Shown here: positions 18,848 through 25,412 of the stretch, one piece after another
Layout of the letters: every line of letters begins with the position of its first letter
Position numbering within the stretch: the stretch's first letter is position 1
DNA from: Glycomyces artemisiae
Lineage (GTDB): Bacteria > Actinomycetota > Actinomycetes > Mycobacteriales > Micromonosporaceae
Length of the DNA stretch: 64,000 bases
NCBI RefSeq assembly: GCF_003002955.1
Contig: NZ_PVTJ01000002.1
Coordinates: 496,001 to 560,000, forward strand
Reading direction: 5' to 3'
Made by a program: the position numbers and the translations under genes
Notes under the pieces: model-generated
The model's input: only the letters and a program-made list of their open reading frames with translations
What the model was told of the DNA's origin: nothing
Database searches by the model: none

Positions 18848-19957
18848 ATGACCCGCCGCAGCAGGCTCCGCCGCAGCGCGCGCCGACAGGACACGCCCCG
18901 CCGAATGCTCCGCCGCCGCACTGCCCCTCGCCGGGTCAGGGCCCTCGCGGCCGCCGCGGGCGCCCTCGGGGCCCTCGCCCTCCTGGCCCTCACCGCCTGC
19001 GACGCCGACTCGGTCACCGGCCGCGACGCCGCCGCCCACGACGGCGTCTTCTACGGCCTCGGCGACGACCACCGGCTCTACCGCTGGGACGCGAGCACCG
19101 ACGAGGCCGAACCCGTCCTCGACCTCAGCGGCGTCTGGGACGGCGAAGGCGACGTCGGCACCGTCCTCCGCTCGTCCCTGAGCATCGACCCCCGCCAGCG
19201 CACCGCCGCCTGGATCGAGGGCGGCAGCCCCGACGCCGTGCTCAGGTTCGGCGACCTCGACTCCGGCGAGATCACCACGGCCGCAAGCTACCCGCTCGAC
19301 CACGCCTGCATCGACCCGACCTGGCTCCCCGACGGCTCCGCGCTCCTCGCCCACCGCGCCGCCGTCTGGGGCGACGGGGCGGCCGCAGGCGACGCGACCC
19401 CGCTCCCGGTCGAATCCTGGGGCGACACCGAGTGGTACTCGCCCGACGCCGGACAGCTGCCGACCACAGTGGACCTCGCTGAGCAGGGCTGCCGCCTGCG
19501 CTGGTACACCGCCGAAGACGGCTCGGCGCAGGCGCTCTACCACGACCTCCAGGTCACGCGGTTCTACCGGATCGACACCGACGGCACGGTCCTCGACACC
19601 ATCGAGATCCCTGATCTCACCGGCACCGAGCCGCTCACGATCGGCTTCGTCGGCACCGACCCCTCGGGACGGTACGCGTGCGTCGTCGACGGCTACGGCC
19701 CTTACGGGGCCTTCAAGGGCGGCTTCACGATCCGCGCCGAGTCGGGCACCCGCGTCATCGACCTCGACACGGGCGAGGCGGCCGGCGACGAAGACGCGTC
19801 CTTGTGCACCTCGCTCCACGACGACGGCTACGTCTCCCGCGACGGCGCGACCGCGGCGTTCATCGGCTACGACGGGACCGCGAAGTGGTCGGTGGAGCTG
19901 CCCGAGGCGATCAAGGAGTCGCCGGTCCTGTTCTTCTACCCGAACAGCCAGGACTAG
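18848..19957 (+). CDS. lipoprotein with propeller-like repeats
   Basis: This 369-residue protein has a very basic first 31 residues, a hydrophobic stretch and a lipobox LTAC (Cys51), so it should be anchored outside the membrane. The rest has repeated strand motifs such as DHRLYRWD, IDPRQRTAAWI and VIDLDTGEA, as in beta-propellers. ATG 18848 is preceded by GAAGGAGG and lies 14 nt after the previous stop. Met20 is a possible later start that would give a more normal signal length. It closes the operon with the Tat-exported and M15-like proteins. No known family was recognised. Confidence 0.75.
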   Translation: MTRRSRLRRSARRQDTPRRMLRRRTAPRRVRALAAAAGALGALALLALTACDADSVTGRDAAAHDGVFYGLGDDHRLYRWDASTDEAEPVLDLSGVWDGEGDVGTVLRSSLSIDPRQRTAAWIEGGSPDAVLRFGDLDSGEITTAASYPLDHACIDPTWLPDGSALLAHRAAVWGDGAAAGDATPLPVESWGDTEWYSPDAGQLPTTVDLAEQGCRLRWYTAEDGSAQALYHDLQVTRFYRIDTDGTVLDTIEIPDLTGTEPLTIGFVGTDPSGRYACVVDGYGPYGAFKGGFTIRAESGTRVIDLDTGEAAGDEDASLCTSLHDDGYVSRDGATAAFIGYDGTAKWSVELPEAIKESPVLFFYPNSQD

Positions 19958-19964
19958 GGCCGCA

Positions 19965-19970
19965 TAGAAT
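19965..19970 (+). promoter_or_regulatory. -10 hexamer of the MOSC gene
   Basis: TAGAAT stands 6 nt before GTG 19977, with no ribosome site between. The gene therefore seems to have its own leaderless promoter rather than reading on from the operon before it. Confidence 0.55.
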
Positions 19971-19976
19971 GCGACG

Positions 19977-20792
19977 GTGAACCGCGTCCTGGGCATCCGC
20001 CGCCACCCGCTCAAATCCGCCGCCGCCGAGCACCTCGACCGCACCCGCGTCGGCAAGCACGGCCTCGACGGCGACCGCACCTGGGTCTGCGTCGACGCCG
20101 ACGGCACCATCGGCAGCGCCAAGCAGCCGCGGCTGTGGGGCGCGCTCCTCGACGTCGACGCCGCCTACGACCCCGACCGGGACGACGTCCTCGTCACGAC
20201 CCCGAACGGCCTGAGCGGCACCGCCGGGACCCCCGAGGCCGACGCGGCGGTCTCCGAGTGGCTCGGCCGCCCCGTCCGACTCACCCGCACCGCGCCCCAG
20301 CAGCTCAGACGCCACCATTGGTGGCCCGACGAGCCCGGCATGATCCCCGAATGGGCCGCCGACGCCGAGCCCGGCGGCGACGCGATCGTCGACGTCCGCC
20401 ACGACGCCTCCGACGGCCGCTTCTTCGACTTCGGCGCCCTCCACCTCGTCACCACCGGCGCCCTCGACCGCCTCAGCGCCGAGCACGGCGCCCCCGTCGA
20501 TTCGGTCCGCTTCCGCCCCAACCTGGTCCTGGACCTCCCCGACGACCCCGAGCCCGGCACGCGTCTCACCATCGGCGAGGTCCCCGTCGAGGTCCTCGTC
20601 CCCACGCCCCGCTGCGTCATCCCCTCGATCGCCCACCGCGGCAGCCCGAACGACCCCTCGCTCCTGAAGACCCTCGCCAAGCACCACCGCCGCGACGTCC
20701 CGAACTTCGGCCGCGCCACGTGCTTCGGCTTCTACGCGGAGATCCTCGCTGAAGGCGTGGTGCAGGTGGGCGACGAAGTCGTTCCGGGATGA
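19977..20792 (+). CDS. MOSC-domain protein
   Basis: The 271-residue protein has the N-terminal MOSC beta-barrel (IRRHPLKSAAAE, GLDGDRTWV) and a C-terminal MOSC domain with RFRPNLVLD and the invariant cysteine in PTPRC (Cys213), which in this family holds the molybdenum cofactor's sulfur. Relatives include mARC-type reductases and sulfur-transfer proteins; this one has no fused flavin or ferredoxin domain. It stands alone, convergent with the DUF998 gene. Confidence 0.88.
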   Translation: MNRVLGIRRHPLKSAAAEHLDRTRVGKHGLDGDRTWVCVDADGTIGSAKQPRLWGALLDVDAAYDPDRDDVLVTTPNGLSGTAGTPEADAAVSEWLGRPVRLTRTAPQQLRRHHWWPDEPGMIPEWAADAEPGGDAIVDVRHDASDGRFFDFGALHLVTTGALDRLSAEHGAPVDSVRFRPNLVLDLPDDPEPGTRLTIGEVPVEVLVPTPRCVIPSIAHRGSPNDPSLLKTLAKHHRRDVPNFGRATCFGFYAEILAEGVVQVGDEVVPG

Positions 20793-20843
20793 GCGAAACG
20801 GTCGGGCGAATGGAAGCCCGGCCGTCCGTCGTCGCCGCGGCAC

Positions 20844-21512
20844 CTACCGCTTCGGTGCGCGCCAGGCCGCCCAGCCGAGGACCGCGAACCAGCACCACAC
20901 CTCAGTCAGCCACAGTCGCTGCGTGAGGCCCGCGACGCCCTCGCCGTCGGCGGTCGCGGCCTCGTCGAACGTCAGCTGGAACAGGACGACGCCGATGAGC
21001 GTCAGCGGCACCGCCACCGTCAGCAGGACCGTGCCCAGGCGCCGGAACCCGTCGACTCCGCGCAGGTGCAGGCCCGTGGCGATGAACACCAGGAACGGCA
21101 GCTGGAACGCGAGGACGACCCCGAGGAAGTGCAGACCGGGGGACTCCAGGTCGAACAGGCCGATGAGGACGAGACCGACCGGGGCGAGGCCGAGCCCGAC
21201 CAGGGAGATCCTGCGCCACACGGCGCGGCCGCCCCGGACGATGCGGAAGAATCCGACCAGGCCGGCCGCGAGCAGGACTCCGCTGAGGACGAACGCGGTG
21301 TTCATGTAGGGCGCGGTCGTTCCCAGCCCGAGGCCGCTGATCGGCTGCGTGAGGTTCGAGTACGGGGAGATGCGGTCGCCGCCGATCGTGTAGCCGTCGC
21401 TGACCAGGCTCAGGATGACCCAGGCGAGGGTGAACAGGACGGGCGCGGCGACCGCGCCGAGTGCGAGCAGTCCGGTACGTGCGGTGCGGGCGGGCGATGC
21501 GGGGGTGGACAT
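20844..21512 (-). CDS. DUF998-type membrane protein
   Basis: The 222-residue protein shows six hydrophobic segments and the pattern SDGYTIGGDRISPYSNLTQPISGLG typical in position and style of DUF998 proteins, a family without a set function. ATG 21512 is backed by AAAGGAA upstream. It is divergent from a TetR-family gene with two palindromic operators between them, so it is almost certainly the regulator's target. A regulator-exporter relation is the usual reading of such pairs, but transport has not been shown for this family. Confidence 0.8.
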   Translation of the reverse strand: MSTPASPARTARTGLLALGAVAAPVLFTLAWVILSLVSDGYTIGGDRISPYSNLTQPISGLGLGTTAPYMNTAFVLSGVLLAAGLVGFFRIVRGGRAVWRRISLVGLGLAPVGLVLIGLFDLESPGLHFLGVVLAFQLPFLVFIATGLHLRGVDGFRRLGTVLLTVAVPLTLIGVVLFQLTFDEAATADGEGVAGLTQRLWLTEVWCWFAVLGWAAWRAPKR

Positions 21513-21564
21513 CGAGGCGTTCCTTTCGTTGCGGGAGAGGTGAACCGACAGCGGATCCGCGGAA

Positions 21565-21579
21565 GCGAACACTGTTCGT
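21565..21579. promoter_or_regulatory. TetR operator 1
   Basis: GCGAACACTGTTCGT is an inverted repeat with arms of 6 and a 3-nt centre; 5 of 6 base pairs match. It lies 53 bp from the DUF998 start. Confidence 0.7.
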
Positions 21580-21600
21580 TCTATGAGTCCAGTTCTATCA

Positions 21601-21615
21601 ACGAACGCTGTTCGT
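21601..21615. promoter_or_regulatory. TetR operator 2
   Basis: ACGAACGCTGTTCGT is a perfect 6-3-6 inverted repeat and nearly the same as operator 1, 36 bp away. It covers the -35 zone of the TetR gene, so it should give autorepression. Confidence 0.75.
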
Positions 21616-21621
21616 GTCAAG

Positions 21622-21627
21622 TACACT
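21622..21627 (+). promoter_or_regulatory. -10 hexamer of the TetR gene
   Basis: TACACT ends 6 nt before ATG 21634. A partial third copy of the operator core (ACACTGTTC) overlaps it. Confidence 0.5.
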
Positions 21628-21633
21628 GTTCCC

Positions 21634-22383
21634 ATGGACGAGAGCACTCGGATGCCGAACCCTCCGTGGATCAAGAACGCGGGACGCGCCCCGCGCCGCC
21701 AGCTCAGCCTGGAGCTCATCCTCGAAGCCGCCGAACGGCTCAGCGAGCGCGAGGGCTGGGACTCGGTGACGATGCGGCGCATCGCTCAGGAGATCGGCAC
21801 CGGCCCGGCCTCGCTCTACGCGCACGTCGACAGCAAGGCCGACCTCGACCAGCTGCTCTACGACCGGGCGCTCGAAGCGGTCCCGCTGCCCGAGCCGGAC
21901 CCCCGGCGCTGGCGGCAGCAGCTGGTGGATCTGGGCGTCGACATGGCCAGGGCGATGGCGGCCCGTCCGGGGACCGCCCGCGTCGCCCTCGACACGCCGA
22001 TCCCGGCCACCCCCCGCGCGCTCCAGATCATCGACCGGGTGTTCGCGGTGCTCGCCGCAGGCGAGGTGCCGCCCGACCTCGCCGTGGCATGGGCCGACGT
22101 CTACGCCCTGCAAGTGACCGCGGCCGCCTACGAGCTGAGCCCGACCGGCCCGCCCGGGGCGGAGTCGGAGCGGCTCCGGGTGCAGTCCGCGCGGATCGGC
22201 GAGTACCTCGCGGTCCTCCCCGAGTCGGCCCTGCCGCACCTGCGGGCGGTCCTGCCCCGGTTCGGTCCGGACGCCGATCCGTTCGCGCCCTTGCGGTCGG
22301 CCCTGGAGATGCTGGTCGCCGGCATGGCCGCCCGGATGGAGGCGCGGCCGGACCGCGAGCGGACCGGCCGCCGGGTCCGCTAG
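21634..22383 (+). CDS. TetR-family regulator
   Basis: The 249-residue protein has a short N-terminal arm and the TetR helix-turn-helix at about residues 20-66 (TMRRIAQEIGTGPASLYAHVDSK region), followed by a helical ligand-binding domain. The ATG at 21634 is favoured since the -10 hexamer ends just upstream; an earlier ATG at 21583 would lie inside the operator region. It most likely represses itself and the divergent DUF998 gene. The stop codon overlaps the stop of the facing gene within the tetranucleotide CTAG. Confidence 0.9.
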   Translation: MDESTRMPNPPWIKNAGRAPRRQLSLELILEAAERLSEREGWDSVTMRRIAQEIGTGPASLYAHVDSKADLDQLLYDRALEAVPLPEPDPRRWRQQLVDLGVDMARAMAARPGTARVALDTPIPATPRALQIIDRVFAVLAAGEVPPDLAVAWADVYALQVTAAAYELSPTGPPGAESERLRVQSARIGEYLAVLPESALPHLRAVLPRFGPDADPFAPLRSALEMLVAGMAARMEARPDRERTGRRVR

Positions 22384-23318
22384 TTGTAGGCGGTCGTGTA
22401 GTACCGGGCCTTGTAGAACTCGGCGCCGGAGCGCGTCCGGTCGGCGGACTGCGAGAAGACGATGGTGGGGCTGCCCCAGGTGCGGGAGCCGGTGTTGTCG
22501 GCGCGCATGTAGAAGTACTCGCCGGTCTTCATCTTCACGTACGCCTTGATGCGCGTCGTGGTGTGCAGGGTGGTCTTGGCGAGGGTCGACTTGTTGATCG
22601 AGTAGACGCCGTACGAGTCCGAGACCTGAAGCAGGGACGAGTTGGAGAAGTCCGCCTGGAGGTCGTGCCCGAGCCCGGAGAGGGCGACCTTCTTGCTGGA
22701 CTTGGCGAGCCGCACGTTCCGGTACGTCCCGGAGACGGTGTACGCCTGGACGATCTTGTCGCCCGCGGCCCAGAGCAGGCTGTTGTTGGGGTCCCAGATG
22801 ACGCCGTGCGCGCCTGCCAGGGACACGGTCTGGACCTTGGCGAGCGTCGAGGGGTCCGAGATCTTGGTGGGCCCGTACACCGTGAGGAACCCGTCGGACG
22901 AGGCGGAGACGAACGCCCCGATGTTGGGAATCCGCTCCAGCGCATGGGGATTACCGCCCGGCGTGGCGCTCCAGAGGACGTCGTTCAGCTCCTGGTCCTT
23001 CTCGTCGGTGATGTTCCAGATCCCGACCTTGCCGCCCGAGGCGGCCGCGAGCCCGATGGCGCCGAACTGCGCTGTGTCGCGGATGCGGCAGTCGGAGAGG
23101 TTCGACCATCCGCCCGTGCCCGGGCTCCACGACTTGTACCGGTTGGCATCGCTGAACGCGGCGTTCTTGTCGAACACCATGACCTTGTTCTGGACCTGCT
23201 CGGTCACCATGATCTTGAAGTTGGCCGTGTCCGCCGCCGCGATCCCGGCGCCGACGGCCCCGGCCGTCGCCAGCGGCGCACCGATCGCGAGCGCCCGCAG
23301 CAAGTTGCGTCTCTTCAC
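22380..23318 (-). CDS. exported propeller-like protein (perhaps DUF6528)
   Basis: GTG 23318, preceded by GAGGAG, opens a 312-residue protein with the signal KRRNLLRALAIGAPLATAG and a cleavage site near AAADTANF. The mature part repeats strand patterns (MVTEQVQNKVMVFD, VSASSDGFLTVYG, LLWAAGDKIVQAY) that suggest a six- or seven-bladed propeller. It resembles streptomycete proteins labelled DUF6528, but that match is from memory and unsure. Possible role: extracellular binding of a sugar or wall polymer. It is convergent with the TetR gene, overlapping it by 4 nt. Confidence 0.72.
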   Translation of the reverse strand: MKRRNLLRALAIGAPLATAGAVGAGIAAADTANFKIMVTEQVQNKVMVFDKNAAFSDANRYKSWSPGTGGWSNLSDCRIRDTAQFGAIGLAAASGGKVGIWNITDEKDQELNDVLWSATPGGNPHALERIPNIGAFVSASSDGFLTVYGPTKISDPSTLAKVQTVSLAGAHGVIWDPNNSLLWAAGDKIVQAYTVSGTYRNVRLAKSSKKVALSGLGHDLQADFSNSSLLQVSDSYGVYSINKSTLAKTTLHTTTRIKAYVKMKTGEYFYMRADNTGSRTWGSPTIVFSQSADRTRSGAEFYKARYYTTAYN

Positions 23319-23505
23319 GAAGAACTCCTCTAGGGGGTAGGGAGAGGGCCCCGACCCGATCCGGGCCGCGAACCGCCCCCAGTGTGCCCCATGCCAACCA
23401 GCCGCGAAAGCCCCCAAAGCCTCCCGACTCACCGGCACGGATTCACTACACTTCGGACACGTCTCCTCAGGTGCATGCTCACTGGTCCGAGGCGGTCCGA
23501 CCGGC

Positions 23506-23519
23506 TGGGAGCGATTCCA
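23506..23519. promoter_or_regulatory. weak CebR-like site
   Basis: TGGGAGCGATTCCA agrees with the CebR/CelR operator TGGGAGCGCTCCCA at 12 of 14 positions. It overlaps the expected -35 region of the lipoprotein gene that follows. Confidence 0.35.
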
Positions 23520-23530
23520 GTCGGGGGCCA

Positions 23531-23536
23531 TAGAAT
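23531..23536 (+). promoter_or_regulatory. -10 hexamer of the small lipoprotein gene
   Basis: TAGAAT, 6 nt before ATG 23543, again without a ribosome site. Confidence 0.55.
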
Positions 23537-23542
23537 CGGCTG

Positions 23543-24109
23543 ATGATCTCTTCGCAAACTTTCCTGAAACGTTGCGCGGCAACAGGTGTGGTGCTCGCGA
23601 CGCTGGCTGCCGCCGGTTGCGGCGGCGGAGGGGAGCCGGGGGCGGACGTCTCCGAGTCGGGTGCCGCTGCCGCCGAGGCGACTTCCGGGATCGCCGACCC
23701 CTCCGGGCGGCCGTCCGCCTCGCCGTCAGAGGCCGAGTCCAGCGAGCTTGCAGCGGAAGCGGACGAGGCGGCCGCGGACGATGCGGGCTACGAGGACTGC
23801 GGCGACGGCGCGTGCGAAGTGCCCTTCTCGGGCTCGGTCCAGTTCCCGCTCACCGGAGGCGACGGCCAGTGGACGGTGGACGCGGTCGTCGAGGACGGCG
23901 GCGTCCAAGTGAGCCTGACCAAGCCGAGCGGCCTCGGCGGAGGCGGCGGCTTCCTCGACCACCCGTCGTGCGCGCTGACGTTCCGCGCCGACGGCAGCGG
24001 CGGCCTCGCCTGCGACGAGGAGCCCGCCGCGCCCGACGCCGGAGGCATCGTGGTGCAGTTGACGGCACTCGACGGCGACGACGCGACCGTGGCGGCGACC
24101 CTCGGCTGA
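23543..24109 (+). CDS. small lipoprotein, unknown function
   Basis: The 188-residue product has a lipobox LAAAGC ending near residue 26, then a long Gly/Ala/Ser/Glu-rich linker (about 27-85) and a compact strand-rich domain (about 86-188) with four cysteines (DCGDGAC, SCALTF, ACDEE). The layout suggests a surface domain held away from the membrane on a flexible stalk. I recognise no family. It converges on the cysteine-rich protein gene with a gap of 19 bp and is divergent from the propeller-like protein gene, with which it may share the control region. Confidence 0.75.
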   Translation: MISSQTFLKRCAATGVVLATLAAAGCGGGGEPGADVSESGAAAAEATSGIADPSGRPSASPSEAESSELAAEADEAAADDAGYEDCGDGACEVPFSGSVQFPLTGGDGQWTVDAVVEDGGVQVSLTKPSGLGGGGGFLDHPSCALTFRADGSGGLACDEEPAAPDAGGIVVQLTALDGDDATVAATLG

Positions 24110-24128
24110 CGGTCGCCCGCAAGCCGTC

Positions 24129-25319
24129 CTACAGCCACCCCCAGCAGACCGTGAAGGAGAGCTCGGGGAAGTCCGGGACCTCCTCGTACGCCCAGCCCCA
24201 GCCGTTGCACCAGCTCTCGCCGTCGACGATCTCGTTGGTGCGCCCCGTGACGTAGGCGTTGCCGTCGTCGCAATCGGACACGAACTCGGCGTACGTGTAG
24301 TCGGAGTTCATCGACAGGCAGTCGTCGACCTCGGCGTACCCGGTGTCCCCGCTGGCGTACAGCATTTGCAGGCACAGCGTGGTGTCCAGATAGGTCTCGC
24401 CGGTGGAGTAGCCCACGCCGTAGATGTAGTACGTCGAGTCGGTGCACGAGCTCGTGCTCGACTCGCCGTCGATCCGCTCGATGACCTTGAACGCCCCGTC
24501 CTGGCAGTCGAGGACGTACCACGCGCTGCCCGCCGTGGAAGTGCCGTAGACGCACTCGCCGACCTGCGCGTGGTACGCGTCGTCGCCGTCGATCACGGTG
24601 TAGCTCAAGCACAGCACCCGGTCGGTCCCGGTGGAGGTGACCGAGAGGTTGACGACCGGGTTGCTGTCGCACGACGTCAGGTCGCTGGTGCCCTCGATGA
24701 TGTCGACCGCCTCGAAGGCCCCGGCCCCGCACACGGCCGTCTCCAGCTCCGGGGTGGTCTCGTCGCCGTAGTTGTAGAAGCAGTCGCCGATCACCGCCTC
24801 CGCCACCGGATCCGCCACCACGTCCTCGGTCGGATCGGCGTTCGAGGTGGCGTCCGAGCCGCCGCCGCCCCCATCGCCGCCGGGGTCCGCAGTCGTGGTC
24901 CCGGGATCGTCATCATCGTCGGAGGTGAGCACGATCCCGGTGATGCCCAAGCCGAGCAGCAGCACCACGCCGAGCGCGATGCCGATCCACCCCGCGACCG
25001 GCATCCCGGAACTCGGCGGCGGCACCGGCGCGTACTGCGGCGGCATCCCGGCATAGCCGCCCTGGTACGGATCACCGGCCGGGTACGGGCTCGGCCCGGG
25101 CGGATAGGCCCCCGGCCCGGGCGGGTAGGGCCCTTGCGCGGGCGGGACCTGGGCGCCCGGCGGCGGATACCCGATGTTGCGGCTCGTCTCCGGGCCCGGC
25201 ATGTAGCCGGGACCGGGCGCGGAGCCGGGCGTGTACCCCGGGCCGGGATTCGAGGGCGAACCGTTCGGGCCGGGGTTCGCGGAGGGGTCGGGCACGGGGT
25301 CGAAGTGGTAGGGGTCCAT
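24129..25319 (-). CDS. membrane-anchored protein with a triplicated four-cysteine module
   Basis: The 396-residue protein has a Pro/Gly/Tyr-rich cytoplasmic tail (1-105), one membrane helix (about 106-131), an Asp/Gly linker and three copies of a 70-80 residue module. Cysteines fall at 180-197-217-237, 256-272-292-316 and 334-350-371-392, so the spacing is nearly the same each time, and each module starts with a GDC-, GEC- or DDC-like turn. The layout recalls actinobacterial septum-formation/LppQ-type domains, which usually occur as one or two copies. The cysteines are outside and even in number, so disulfides are likely. The start ATG 25319 has a CAGAAT hexamer 6 nt upstream. Function unknown. 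Confidence 0.8.
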   Translation of the reverse strand: MDPYHFDPVPDPSANPGPNGSPSNPGPGYTPGSAPGPGYMPGPETSRNIGYPPPGAQVPPAQGPYPPGPGAYPPGPSPYPAGDPYQGGYAGMPPQYAPVPPPSSGMPVAGWIGIALGVVLLLGLGITGIVLTSDDDDDPGTTTADPGGDGGGGGSDATSNADPTEDVVADPVAEAVIGDCFYNYGDETTPELETAVCGAGAFEAVDIIEGTSDLTSCDSNPVVNLSVTSTGTDRVLCLSYTVIDGDDAYHAQVGECVYGTSTAGSAWYVLDCQDGAFKVIERIDGESSTSSCTDSTYYIYGVGYSTGETYLDTTLCLQMLYASGDTGYAEVDDCLSMNSDYTYAEFVSDCDDGNAYVTGRTNEIVDGESWCNGWGWAYEEVPDFPELSFTVCWGWL

Positions 25320-25325
25320 GCGGCG

Positions 25326-25331
25326 ATTCTG
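25326..25331 (-). promoter_or_regulatory. -10 hexamer of the cysteine-module gene
   Basis: On the minus strand CAGAAT ends 6 nt before ATG 25319, giving a leaderless start. Confidence 0.45.
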
Positions 25332-25412
25332 GCAGGTCGATGCAACCGCTCGGCAGTGCCGCGGCCCGCCCGGGCCCTTACAATTGACCCCCTCCCCACC
25401 CCAGGAGTCCCC

